Source: Nonomuraea maritima
GTDB lineage: Bacteria > Actinomycetota > Actinomycetes > Streptosporangiales > Streptosporangiaceae
Assembly (NCBI RefSeq): GCF_900100395.1
Contig: NZ_FNFB01000001.1
Location: forward strand, 248,001-312,000
DNA length: 64,000 nucleotides
Direction of reading: 5' to 3'
Shown here: positions 25,793 through 34,001 of the stretch, piece by piece
Numbering within the stretch: the stretch's first letter is position 1
Layout of the letters: each line of letters starts with the position of its first letter
Made by a program: the position numbers and the translations under genes
Notes under the pieces: model-generated
Database searches by the model: none
Seen by the model: only the letters and a program-made list of their open reading frames with translations
Told to the model about the DNA's origin: nothing

Positions 25793-26888
25793 ATGGCGCA
25801 GATCGTGAAGCGGGCCTACAGATACCGCTTCCACCCGACGCCCGAGCAGGCCGGCGAGCTTGCCCGTACGTTCGGCTGCGTCCGCCTCGTCTACAACAGA
25901 ACGCACCCGCGCCTACACCCTCGAAGGGCGCCGCGTCTCCTACGTGGAGTCGTCCGCCCGCCTGACGGAGTGGAAACGCAGCGGCGAGTTCGACTTCCTG
26001 TCGGAGGTGTCGTCGGTTCCGCTCCAGCAGGCGCTTCGCCATCTTCAGGCGGGGTTCGCGAACTTCTTCGCCAAGCGCGCCAAATATCCGACGTTCAAGA
26101 GCAAGAAGAAGTCGCGGGCGAGTGCGGAGTACACGCGGTCGGCGTTCCGCTGGCGTGAGGGCCGGTTGACCCTGGCGAAGATGGATGCTCCGCTGGCGAT
26201 CGTGTGGTCCCGTCCGATGCCGGAGGGTGCGGAGCCGTCCACGGTCACCGTGTCGAAAGACGCGGCGGGCCGCTGGTTCGTGTCGATGCTGGTCGAGGAG
26301 AAGACCAGTCCCCTCCCGCCCGTCGCGGCGAACGTGGGGATCGATGCCGGGATCACGGCGCTGGCCACGCTGTCCACTGGCGAGAAGATCGTCAACCCTC
26401 GTCACGAGTATCGTGACCGGCGCAAGCTCGCCAAGGCGCAGCGGGCACTCGCCCGCAAGGAGAAGGGCAGCGCGAACCGGGCCAAGGCGAAGCTGAAGGT
26501 CGCCAAGGTGTATGCCCGGATCACCGACCGGAGAAGAGACTTCCTGCACAAGGTGACGACACGGCTTGTTCACGAGAACCAAGTGATCGCCGTGGAAGAC
26601 CTGACCGTCCGCACCATGGTGAAGAACCACAGCCTGGCGCGCGCCATCTCTGACGCCTCCTGGCGAGAGATGCGCTCCATGCTGGAGTACAAGGCGCGGT
26701 GGTACGGGCGGACCGTGGTGGCGGTTGACCGCTGGTTCCCGTCGTCGAAGCTGTGCTCGGCGTGCGGTGCTCTGCAAGACAGGATGCCGTTGAACATCCG
26801 CGAATGGACATGCGCCTGCGGCGCCGTCCATGACCGGGACGTGAACGCGGCCAGGAACGTGCTTGCCGCCGGGCCGGCGGAGAGCTGA
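25793..26888 (+). pseudogene. tnpB: TnpB RNA-guided nuclease, frameshifted
   Basis: The N-terminus is intact from ATG 25793 (MAQIVKRAYRYRFHPTPEQ) to VRLVYN at about 25899. Relative to the intact copy, 11 bases are then missing, and the protein continues in another frame with ERTRAYTLEGRRVSYVESSA to the end. The RuvC-like catalytic blocks are otherwise preserved: GIDAGITALATLS, AVEDLTVRTMV, the CSACG...CACG zinc finger and HDRDVNAARN. The deletion removes codons of the first helical segment and abolishes the full-length protein. A start inside the second frame at 25860 would lack the first ~35 residues. Confidence 0.88.
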
Positions 26889-27011
26889 AACGCCTGTGGA
26901 GCTGGTGTAAGACCTCAACGAGAGTCCTCTCGGGCGGGCAACCGGCGGTGAAGCAGGAAGCCTCACGGGTGACCGTGAGAATCCCCCCGTTGACGAGGTG
27001 GAGGATGCCAA
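26889..27011 (+). ncRNA. Predicted omega RNA (reRNA) of the decayed tnpB element
   Basis: The 123 bases between the tnpB stop and the right end are highly similar to those of the intact copy, including CGAGAGTCCTCTCG (6-bp stem) and a CACGG/CCGTG-type stem. TnpB guide RNAs are known to span the 3' end of tnpB and the right end, with the guide taken from the flank. The guide would begin at 27012 with GAGAACGATCAGTG. Confidence 0.6.
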
Positions 27012-27078
27012 GAGAACGATCAGTGATGTTTGGATGATCCCCCTGCTGCTCAGGGGTCGCATGCTGCATGGTGGGAGC

Positions 27079-27369
27079 GTGAACCCGGATACCCGTTACA
27101 GCGATCCCGACGCTATCGGCGAGGTCCGGCGGAGCATCAGGGACGACCTGCTGCCGGCCTTCACCCAGGCGCGCGAGGTCTTCCAGGAGTGCAGGTCCGT
27201 CGGCTTCCCCCGCTCCGGCCCGCTCGGCGAACGCGCGGTGGGCGCGCTCTACCGCTCCCTGATGGACTCGCTCGTCCGCGACACCGAGGCCGCGCTCGCC
27301 GCGCTGGAGCGATGGCAGGACGACGACCCGGCCCGCACCGACCAACCAGCCGTCCGCCGTACCGCGTAA
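27079..27369 (+). CDS. Small helical hypothetical protein, 96 aa
   Basis: It starts at GTG 27079, preceded by GGTGGGAG. The protein is mostly alpha-helical: YSDPDAIGEVRRSIRDDLLPAFTQAREVF, a short Gly/Pro turn, then LGERAVGALYRSLMDSLVRDTEAALAALERW. The two-helix layout with a central turn is reminiscent of WXG100/ESX-type small proteins, but no WXG motif is present, so I do not assign it. There is no signal peptide or membrane segment. It lies immediately downstream of the tnpB element's right end and converges with the methyltransferase gene. Confidence 0.6.
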   Translation: MNPDTRYSDPDAIGEVRRSIRDDLLPAFTQAREVFQECRSVGFPRSGPLGERAVGALYRSLMDSLVRDTEAALAALERWQDDDPARTDQPAVRRTA

Positions 27370-27379
27370 CCGGGTGCTG

Positions 27380-28126
27380 TCAGCGTCGCCCGGCGGTCAA
27401 AGCGAAGCGGCGTGCGGTGGCGCGGAGCGGGCGGCCGCATTCCATGTCCTCGTGGACGGCGCGCAGCCGATCGGCGTACGCGGCCGCCGCGAAGCCGGGC
27501 ACCTGCCAGGGGACGACCCGCAGGAACAGCACGAGCGCGCCGACGTCGTGGAACGTCGTGGCGAAGCCCGCCTCGCACTGCCACGAGACGTCCAGCCCGG
27601 CGTCGGCGAGCGCGGCGGCCGCCGTGGTGAGGCGCCAGCCGGCGGCGGCGTGCGGTGGCGCGCCCAGCGCTGCGTTGATCTCGTCGAGGTCGCGCCCGTC
27701 CACCTGCTGGGTGACGAACACGCCACCGGGCGCCAGCAGGCGGCGGATCTCGTCCGGCCGGTACGACTCGTGCCGGTCGACGATGAGGTCGAACGAGCCG
27801 TCGGGGAACGGCAGCGGGCCGGTCGCCGCGGATTCGACGACCGTGACGCCGAGCGGCTCCAGGCGGCGACGGGCGACCGGCACGTTCGGCGGATAGCCCT
27901 CGGTGGCCACGGTGTGCGGCGGCAGCGGGGCTAACGACGCGAGCGCTTCGCCGCCGCCGGTGCCGAGGTCGAGCAGCGACGCCGCCCCGGGCAGCCGCCG
28001 TCCGACCAGCTCCTCGTAGCGCCACGGCAGGTCGCCGTCATAGGTGACGCGATCGCCGAGCACGTCGAAGTCCCATCCCTCGAACGCCGTCTCCGACGCC
28101 GTACGGACCAGTTCCTCGAAACCCAT
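27380..28126 (-). CDS. Class I SAM-dependent methyltransferase
   Basis: This protein of 248 residues starts at ATG 28126; in-frame ATGs at 28144 and 28156 also exist. SAM-binding motif I is SLLDLGTGGGEALASLA, motif II is TVATEGYPPN, and the motif IV region is FPDGSFDLIVDRHESY. A post-motif DEIRRLLAPGGVFVTQQV follows. This fits the Methyltransf_11/25 type. The acceptor is unknown. None of the starts has a clear RBS. The region just upstream is occupied by two TGTCATGACA palindromes, so transcription is probably controlled by a dimeric repressor shared with the divergent serine hydrolase gene. Confidence 0.87.
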   Translation of the reverse strand: MGFEELVRTASETAFEGWDFDVLGDRVTYDGDLPWRYEELVGRRLPGAASLLDLGTGGGEALASLAPLPPHTVATEGYPPNVPVARRRLEPLGVTVVESAATGPLPFPDGSFDLIVDRHESYRPDEIRRLLAPGGVFVTQQVDGRDLDEINAALGAPPHAAAGWRLTTAAAALADAGLDVSWQCEAGFATTFHDVGALVLFLRVVPWQVPGFAAAAYADRLRAVHEDMECGRPLRATARRFALTAGRR

Positions 28127-28138
28127 CCGACGATCATG

Positions 28139-28160
28139 TGTCATGACACATGTCATGACA
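28139..28160. promoter_or_regulatory. Double palindromic operator TGTCATGACA
   Basis: Two perfect 10-bp palindromes TGTCATGACA occupy 28139-28148 and 28151-28160, about one helical turn apart (12 bp centre to centre). A third copy with one mismatch (TGTCATGACG) is at 28212-28221, inside the start region of the divergent gene. Such spacing is typical for cooperative binding of a small dimeric repressor. The regulator is not encoded next door. Confidence 0.6.
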
Positions 28161-28203
28161 AGCCGGTGACAGCGGCGACTGAATCGACAGAGCCGACCGG
28201 ATC

Positions 28204-29490
28204 ATGATGGCTGTCATGACGAATCGCGGGTTACGAAACGTCGCACCGAGCCGTCGAGCCGTGGTCGCCGCAGCGCTGGGCGCGCTGCTGACGGCGGGCA
28301 CCGTGGTGACACCGGCCGCGGCCGGCACCCGGCTCGACCGGGCAGAGCTGAGCCGCACCCTTGACGCCGTCCACGAGGCCGGCATGTACGGCGCCTACTC
28401 GGCCGTACGCGACGGGAACGAGAGCTGGCGCGACGCCGCGGGCGTCGCCGATGTGGACACGGGCCGCCGCGTGCAACCGAACATGGAGCACCGTGTCGGC
28501 AGCATCACCAAGACCTTCACCGCGGTGGCCGTCCTGCAGCAGGTCGCCCGCGGCACCATCGACCTGGACGCCCCCGTCGGCCGCTACCTGCCCGACCTGG
28601 TGCCCGGCGAGCGCGGGCAGCGGATCACCGTACGGATGCTGCTCAACCACACCAGCCACATCTTCGACCACGTCCCCGTGGCGTTCCCCTCGCTGCTCGA
28701 AGGGTCGGTGAGCAGCCTGGAGGACAACCGCTTCCGTACGTTCGACCCGGCGCAGCTCGTCAGGGGTGCCCTGGAGCTGCCGCCGACCGGCGAGGCAGGA
28801 GCGCTGCCCGGGGTGTACTCCAACACCAACTACCTCCTGGCCGGACTGCTCCTTGAGCGGGTCACGGGCGAGGACGCGGAGAAGCTCATCACCCGCGACG
28901 TGATCCGCAAGGCGGGCCTGCGGCACACCTCGTTCCCCCGCTCGCCGCACATCCCCGGCCCGCACTCGCGCGCGTACGAGTCGATGTACGGCTCCTTCGA
29001 CCCGCCGCGCGACTTCAGCGTGTACGACATGTCGTGGGTCACCACGGCGGGCGCGGTGGTGTCCACCATGGACGACCTCAACCGCTTCTACCGGGCGCTG
29101 CTGCGCGGCGAGCTGATCGGCCGCGCCGAACTCGCCGAGATGCAGAAGACGGTGCCGGTGCTGATCGGCGGCGCCCCCATCGATTACGGCCTCGGCATCT
29201 ACACCATCGACCTCGGGTGCGGCCCGCTCTGGGGGCACGACGGCAGCGTGTTCGGCATGGCCACGCAGTCGCTGTCGACCCCTGACGGGAAGCGGCAGCT
29301 GTCGGTAGGGATGAACCTCACCAAGTACCAGCAGATCGACGAGAACGGCGTCCTCGTGCCGAGCCCGATCGACTTCGCGGTCTACGAGCACGTGGTGCGG
29401 GGCGTGTGCGGACCGGACGCGGTCCGGGCCAAGGCGGCGCAGCCGGTCACGCCGTTCGCCACGGACCGGCTGCTGGTCAAGCGTCGGTGA
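28204..29490 (+). CDS. Secreted serine hydrolase (class C beta-lactamase / DD-peptidase family)
   Basis: This 428-residue protein has an N-terminal signal peptide (PSRRAVVAAALGALLTAGTVVTPAAA), with an RR pair that could direct Tat export. Active-site motifs of the serine beta-lactamase-like family are complete: Ser100-x-x-Lys103 in VGSITKTF, Tyr205-Ser-Asn in VYSNTNY, and HDG in PLWGHDGSVFG. The fold is that of D-aminopeptidase/DD-carboxypeptidases rather than necessarily a beta-lactamase. Start ATG 28204 or 28216. The partial operator at 28212-28221 overlaps these starts. A terminator hairpin follows the stop. Confidence 0.87.
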   Translation: MMAVMTNRGLRNVAPSRRAVVAAALGALLTAGTVVTPAAAGTRLDRAELSRTLDAVHEAGMYGAYSAVRDGNESWRDAAGVADVDTGRRVQPNMEHRVGSITKTFTAVAVLQQVARGTIDLDAPVGRYLPDLVPGERGQRITVRMLLNHTSHIFDHVPVAFPSLLEGSVSSLEDNRFRTFDPAQLVRGALELPPTGEAGALPGVYSNTNYLLAGLLLERVTGEDAEKLITRDVIRKAGLRHTSFPRSPHIPGPHSRAYESMYGSFDPPRDFSVYDMSWVTTAGAVVSTMDDLNRFYRALLRGELIGRAELAEMQKTVPVLIGGAPIDYGLGIYTIDLGCGPLWGHDGSVFGMATQSLSTPDGKRQLSVGMNLTKYQQIDENGVLVPSPIDFAVYEHVVRGVCGPDAVRAKAAQPVTPFATDRLLVKRR

Positions 29491-29497
29491 CGGGCGG

Positions 29498-29535
29498 GAG
29501 CCCGCGCTCCGGCAGGCGATGCGGAGCGCGGGCTC
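29498..29535. terminator. Bidirectional terminator hairpin
   Basis: A 14-bp perfect stem (29498-29511 with 29522-29535) and a 10-base loop lie between the convergent serine hydrolase and M36 protease genes. Confidence 0.8.
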
Positions 29536-29554
29536 GTGGCCGACGGCCCGGGCG

Positions 29555-32458
29555 TCAGTGCGAGAACGCCTGGAACTCGGCCGCTCGGAGGTGGTCGCGC
29601 TGCGGGCTGGCGGTCGCGCAGTCCGTCGCGGAGTTGGGGTCGTTGTCCTGCTCCCCGGCGTACAGCGGGTTGCCGGTGCACTGCGTGGTGAGCGCACGGA
29701 GCATCAGGTGGGTGGCGTTGACGGTCCGGATGTCGAACGACTTGACGAGCATGTCCGCGCCCCTCGGCCGCGGCAGGTTCGTCTCGAACGCGTTCGCCTT
29801 GCTCGTGTATGCCTTGCGGTAGTTCGCCGGGTCGTCGCAGCCGGAGCTGCAGGCGAGCACCTCGAAAGAGCGCAGGCTGGAGAAGCGGTTCTGCGTGGCC
29901 GGGTCGGCCGGGTCACCGATCGCGGGCCGCAGCATCGCGCTCACCTGGACCCTGCTGACCCTGACCGGCCGGTCGCCCGCCAGGTCCACGACGACCGACC
30001 TGCCCGCCGGAGCGCCGGTGAGCGAGGCCCAGTTCGTGGCCTCGGTGTCGTCGATCAGCTTGGCCTGGTTGACGCCGTCGCCCGTGGCCGTCGCCCCGTT
30101 CGCCGCCGAGGCGAGGTTGCGGGTCAGCGGCAGCGGGAGCGGCAGCTTCACGCCGGGCAGCACCACGAACGTCAGGCGCTTGTGGCCGAAGCCGTCGCCC
30201 GTCACGACGAAGTCGTACCGGCCGGGGGTCATCTCGATGGTGTCGCCGAGCGGGGTCGCCGGGTCGGTGTCCGCGACCGGGACCGCGCGGGCCTCGTAGT
30301 CGCCGACGTACAGCCGCAGTGCGGCGCCCTTCGCCTCGCCCAGCGGCTTCAGCTGCAGTGAGCCGTTCTTGCCCGCCGGGTTGACGAAGCTCGGCGTTGC
30401 GTCGGCGTCGGCGGGGCCGTTGCTGGCGGCGTCCCTGCCCAGGCCGTGCTCGGCGAAGGCGCGCCACATGATGTCCTGGTTGGCGCCGCCGAAGCGGATC
30501 CGGTCGGCGGCGAGCAGCGCGTCGCGGTGGTCCACGTAGTCGACCGCGCCCGACGCCATGAGCAGCAGCGCGTCGAACGACAGCTGCACCCAGCGCCGGC
30601 TGCCCGGGCACCTCTCGACCGGGGTCCGGCCCTCGGCGCAGGCCAGCTGCTGCTTGGCGGTGCCCTTCCCGTAGCGCTTGACGAACGCCTCGCGCACGTC
30701 GAACTGCGTCGCCGACCAGATCTCGCCGTCCGCGTGCACCTGCGTGCCGACGATGTCGTAGCCGAGGTTGCTGTAGTTCAGCGGCGACTTCGACATGTCG
30801 TAGTTGCGGATGCCGCGCGCCTTGTCGCCGGTGACGTACCCGCCCGTGACGTACGGGGTGTCGCCCGCGGGCGGGGTGCCGTACTCGTGGAGCTGCTCCA
30901 TGGAGAACAGGTCGGAGGTGCTCTCGTTCATGGCGCCGGCCTGGGCGCCGCTCCAGCCGGCGTTGGGGCCGCCGATCATGCGGCCGGAGATGGCGTGCGA
31001 GTACTCGTGGCCGATGACCGACATGTCGTAGTCGCCGTCGACGCAGGGCGAGTAGAACGACCCGGCGATCGGCTGCCACAGGTACATGTTGGTGATCGGC
31101 GCGACCCCGTCGGGTCCGGTGATCTGGTTGGCGTTGTCACGTACGGACAGCACGCGGGCGCCCGCCTGGGCGTTGCCCCGCTCGGGGTCGTTGCCGAGCC
31201 CGCCGCGGTCGCCGTTGTCGCTCTGCATGTTCCACGCGGTCTCGGTGAAGCCGAGCCGGTACGACCAGTCGTGCATGCGGTTGTGCATGGCGTTCAGGTT
31301 GGCCATGGCGGCCTCGAGGTCGCCCTCGCCGGGCTGGTCGAACACCGCGGGGTCGCACTTGGCCTCGTACCAGGTGTTCTTCCAGGGGTAGGCGTACGTG
31401 CGGCTCGGGGTCACGACGTTCGACCTGGTGCCGACGGTGAACGGGTCGCCGCTGGCGCGGTTCTCCACGGTCCTGGCCGCGTTGCCGATGCTCGTGTTGG
31501 TCGGCTCGTTCGTCGCGTGGTCGACGTCCCACGGCTTGCCGCCCGCAGGGTCGCCGCCGAGCACGTGGTCGCAGCCCCGGCCGGGCTTGAAGCACCACGT
31601 CTCGCGGGTGTCCTTGGAGGAGTAGTCGGCCCTCGGGTTGGCCGGGAAGACCTCCCAGCGCGGGTTGTCGGGGTCGGTGTGGTGGTCGACGAGGTTCTCC
31701 CGGGTGAGGATGCCTCCGCTGACCGCGTCCACGTGCGTGGTGTACCCGGCCTCGGCGCCCTTCGCCCCGCCGATCAGGACCACCTGGTACGCGCTGTGCA
31801 CCCCGTCGGGCGCGGGCACCGCAACCGGCGTGGCCTGCTTGGTCCGGGCGGTGGCGAGGTCGATGCCGCCGTCGCGCGCCGCGATCTCGAGCGCCTGCTC
31901 GGCGGTGATCGTGGCGGCCGGGGGCGCCGCGGTCTCCCGCGACAGCGAGGAGGTGACGTGGCCGACCTCGCCGCCCCGTACACCGAGCGCGACCAGGCCG
32001 TCGACGCCGGCGGGCAGGTCGCCGAAGCGCTGCCGCAGCAGGACGGCGTGGCCCTCGCCGATGGGGTTGACCGCGAGCGTCTCGAGCGCGTCGACGGCCT
32101 CGGCCGTCAGCCCGAAGATGCTCTCGTTGTCCTTGAGGTAGGTCCTCGCGGCCTGGACGGGGTCGGAGCCGAGGCCTGTGGCCAGCGGTTGGGCGCTGGT
32201 GACGGTGGCCGGGGTGCCGAGGTTGTTCCACCGGATGTCGGCGGCGGGGCCCGCGCGGCGGGCCTCGGCCCCTGCCGGGGGCGGCACCCGGCCCTGACGG
32301 TTGTCGACGTCGGGCTGACCGTGGTTCTCCGCCTGGAAGTCGTGCACCACCGAGGGCGGATCACCGCGTTCGCCGAGGGCTGTTCCGGCGAGGGGGAGGG
32401 TCGACGCGATGAGCGCGGCGACGACGAGTGTGCTGCGTAACCAGGGTTTGGTCGACAC
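29555..32458 (-). CDS. Secreted M36-family (fungalysin-type) metalloprotease
   Basis: This large secreted zinc protease has 967 residues: a signal peptide (residues 1-29, ending GTALG), then an FTP-like propeptide region to about residue 250. The catalytic domain carries HEYSH at 484-488 (His484, Glu485, His488) and the third ligand Glu512 in GAMNESTSDLFS. The C-terminal region (residues ~700-967) contains a discoidin-like domain (NRFSSLRSFEVLACSSGCDD) that may bind glycans or surfaces. The length and order fit actinobacterial M36 proteases. It probably degrades extracellular protein. Confidence 0.92.
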   Translation of the reverse strand: MSTKPWLRSTLVVAALIASTLPLAGTALGERGDPPSVVHDFQAENHGQPDVDNRQGRVPPPAGAEARRAGPAADIRWNNLGTPATVTSAQPLATGLGSDPVQAARTYLKDNESIFGLTAEAVDALETLAVNPIGEGHAVLLRQRFGDLPAGVDGLVALGVRGGEVGHVTSSLSRETAAPPAATITAEQALEIAARDGGIDLATARTKQATPVAVPAPDGVHSAYQVVLIGGAKGAEAGYTTHVDAVSGGILTRENLVDHHTDPDNPRWEVFPANPRADYSSKDTRETWCFKPGRGCDHVLGGDPAGGKPWDVDHATNEPTNTSIGNAARTVENRASGDPFTVGTRSNVVTPSRTYAYPWKNTWYEAKCDPAVFDQPGEGDLEAAMANLNAMHNRMHDWSYRLGFTETAWNMQSDNGDRGGLGNDPERGNAQAGARVLSVRDNANQITGPDGVAPITNMYLWQPIAGSFYSPCVDGDYDMSVIGHEYSHAISGRMIGGPNAGWSGAQAGAMNESTSDLFSMEQLHEYGTPPAGDTPYVTGGYVTGDKARGIRNYDMSKSPLNYSNLGYDIVGTQVHADGEIWSATQFDVREAFVKRYGKGTAKQQLACAEGRTPVERCPGSRRWVQLSFDALLLMASGAVDYVDHRDALLAADRIRFGGANQDIMWRAFAEHGLGRDAASNGPADADATPSFVNPAGKNGSLQLKPLGEAKGAALRLYVGDYEARAVPVADTDPATPLGDTIEMTPGRYDFVVTGDGFGHKRLTFVVLPGVKLPLPLPLTRNLASAANGATATGDGVNQAKLIDDTEATNWASLTGAPAGRSVVVDLAGDRPVRVSRVQVSAMLRPAIGDPADPATQNRFSSLRSFEVLACSSGCDDPANYRKAYTSKANAFETNLPRPRGADMLVKSFDIRTVNATHLMLRALTTQCTGNPLYAGEQDNDPNSATDCATASPQRDHLRAAEFQAFSH

Positions 32459-32695
32459 GTTTTCCTCCTGAGTGTCAAGGAACGCTCAGACAACGCGCAT
32501 CTCCGCACGAGGAAACACCGGCCGATCAGTACTGACAAGATCTTGTAAAGCCGGAAATATCATGTATGGGCGGGAAAAAATGCCGCTTTTGCACCTCGCG
32601 TGCCGCCCCGCAGGGGCGGAGGCGGGCGATCATGATCACGAACCCGGGGCTAGTCTCGTCACGTAACGCCGAGACGAGCGAGGGAGCCCGATCAC

Positions 32696-33025
32696 ATGAT
32701 CTTCATTACCGCGAAGTTCCGCGTCCTGCCCGAGCACGCCGACCGGTGGCCGGAGATCACCCGTGAGTTCACCGAGGCCACCCGCGCCGAGCCCGGCTGC
32801 CTGTGGTTCGACTGGTCGCGCAGCCTCGACGACGCCACCGAGTACGTCCTGGTGGAGGCGTTCCGCGACGACGCCGGGGCGGCGCACGTGCAGTCGGGGC
32901 ACTTCAAGCAGGCCCAGCAGGAGCTGCCGCAGTATCTGGCCGAGACGCCCCGCATCGTGAACACCACCATCGCCCAGGACGGCTGGTCGGAACTGGGCGA
33001 GATGGCGGTGCCCCAGCGCGGCTGA
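32696..33025 (+). CDS. Antibiotic biosynthesis monooxygenase (ABM)/YgiN-like protein
   Basis: This 109-residue ferredoxin-fold protein is of the ABM family. The pattern MIFITAKFRVLPEHADRWPE, then FTEATRAEPGCLWFDWSRSL and YVLVEAFRDDAGAAHVQSGHF, is characteristic of putative quinol monooxygenases such as YgiN. It is a cofactor-free enzyme or a small protective protein acting on quinones or reactive carbonyls. It has a good GAGGGAG RBS. It converges with the fumarylacetoacetate hydrolase gene 21 bases away. Confidence 0.85.
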   Translation: MIFITAKFRVLPEHADRWPEITREFTEATRAEPGCLWFDWSRSLDDATEYVLVEAFRDDAGAAHVQSGHFKQAQQELPQYLAETPRIVNTTIAQDGWSELGEMAVPQRG

Positions 33026-33046
33026 GCCTCCCTGCCGCGCGGCGGG

Positions 33047-33913
33047 TCAGAGCATCCTGGCGAGGCCGCGGACGACGGTGTTCGCCAGGGTGCCGACCTC
33101 CGAGATGCCGATGGTGACCGTGTCGCCGTCGGCAAGGGTGAACGGCAGGTCGGGCACGAGGCAGGTGCCGGTGGCGAGCACGGCGCCGTCCGGGAAGACG
33201 TCGGCGTGGAAGAGGTAGCCGGCCAGGTCGTCGAGGCGGCGGTTGAGCTGTGACGTGCTCGCCTTGCCGTCCCAGACGACCTCGCCCGCCCTGGTGATGG
33301 TCAGCACGATGTCCAGCGCGTACGGGTCGGCCACCTCCCAGGCGGGCCTGATGTCCGGCCCCACCGCGCAGCCGCCGAGGTAGATCTTGGCCTGGGGCAG
33401 GTAGAGCGGGTTGACGCCCTCGATGCTGCGCGAGCTGACGTCGTCCACCACGGTGTAGCCGACGATCTCGCCGGAGGCGTTCAGCACCAGGCCGAGCTCC
33501 GGCTCCGGCACGTCGATCTCGGAGTCGTCCCGTACCGCGATGCGTTCGCCGTCGCCGCTCACCTTCCACGCCACCGACTTGAAGAACAGCTCGGGCCGCT
33601 CGGCGTCGTACACCAGCTCGTACACGTCGGCGGCGCGCTCGCTCTCGACCACGCGCGCCTCGCGCGAGCGGCGGTAGGTCACGCCGGACGCCCACACCTC
33701 CGTACGGCCGTCGACGGGGGCCAGCCGCAGCACGTCCGCGGACGGGTGCGCGGGGCCGTCGGCGCTCTCGCACCGCTCACGCAGTTCGGCGGCGGGCAGC
33801 CGGAGCAGTTCCGCCACGGTGGTGAGGCCGGACAGCTCCACCAGCCGCTCGCCGTCGTCCACGCCGACCGCGTCGGCACCGGTCAGGGGGCTGACGAACC
33901 GTACGATGCGCAT
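33047..33913 (-). CDS. Fumarylacetoacetate hydrolase (FAH)-family protein
   Basis: This 288-residue protein has the FAH catalytic domain. An N-terminal lid (VRFVSPLTGADAVGVDDG) precedes the core: LFFKSVAWKVSGDG; the metal-binding acidic motif in DVPEPELGLVLNASGEIVGY (PEPELG), where the two Glu are ligands; and DDVSSRSIEGVNPLYLPQAK. The ending is DGDTVTIGISEVGTLANTV. The family hydrolyses or hydrates/decarboxylates beta-diketo acids in aromatic or sugar-acid catabolism. No pathway genes are close, so the substrate remains open. Confidence 0.88.
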   Translation of the reverse strand: MRIVRFVSPLTGADAVGVDDGERLVELSGLTTVAELLRLPAAELRERCESADGPAHPSADVLRLAPVDGRTEVWASGVTYRRSREARVVESERAADVYELVYDAERPELFFKSVAWKVSGDGERIAVRDDSEIDVPEPELGLVLNASGEIVGYTVVDDVSSRSIEGVNPLYLPQAKIYLGGCAVGPDIRPAWEVADPYALDIVLTITRAGEVVWDGKASTSQLNRRLDDLAGYLFHADVFPDGAVLATGTCLVPDLPFTLADGDTVTIGISEVGTLANTVVRGLARML

Positions 33914-34001
33914 GCCTGCTCCTCAATCCACCTCAAGCGTGTTATTCGACGAAATTTCCCCTCATTCCAGCAAAAGAATCATGAACCGGACGATCTTCCC
34001 G

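Larger units (their letters stand above)
25626..27011 (+). mobile_element. tnpB-only IS605/IS1341-type element, decayed copy
   Basis: The ends are deduced by comparison with the second copy at 47468-48848. Both are preceded by TCAT (here 25622-25625). Both begin with 5 variable bases and then ACCTCCGAGGAAACCC, and both end at GAGGATGYCAA. The left end can fold (CCCGGTCCT-ACA-GGAACGGG). The right-end hairpin, strong in the other copy, is weakened here by substitutions near CCCCCCGTTGACGAGGTGG. No tnpA is present. The tnpB inside is frameshifted. The boundaries are inferred, with a few bases of uncertainty. Confidence 0.75.

Noticed and set aside
26521..27345. Minus-strand frames running through the tnpB relic and the 96-aa gene
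   Set aside because: They cross the end of the mobile element without a break in composition and show no domain. The plus-strand reading is better supported.
28204..29490. Calling the serine hydrolase a beta-lactamase resistance gene
   Set aside because: The SxxK, YxN and HxG motifs are shared by DD-peptidases and esterases. Nothing here distinguishes a beta-lactamase.
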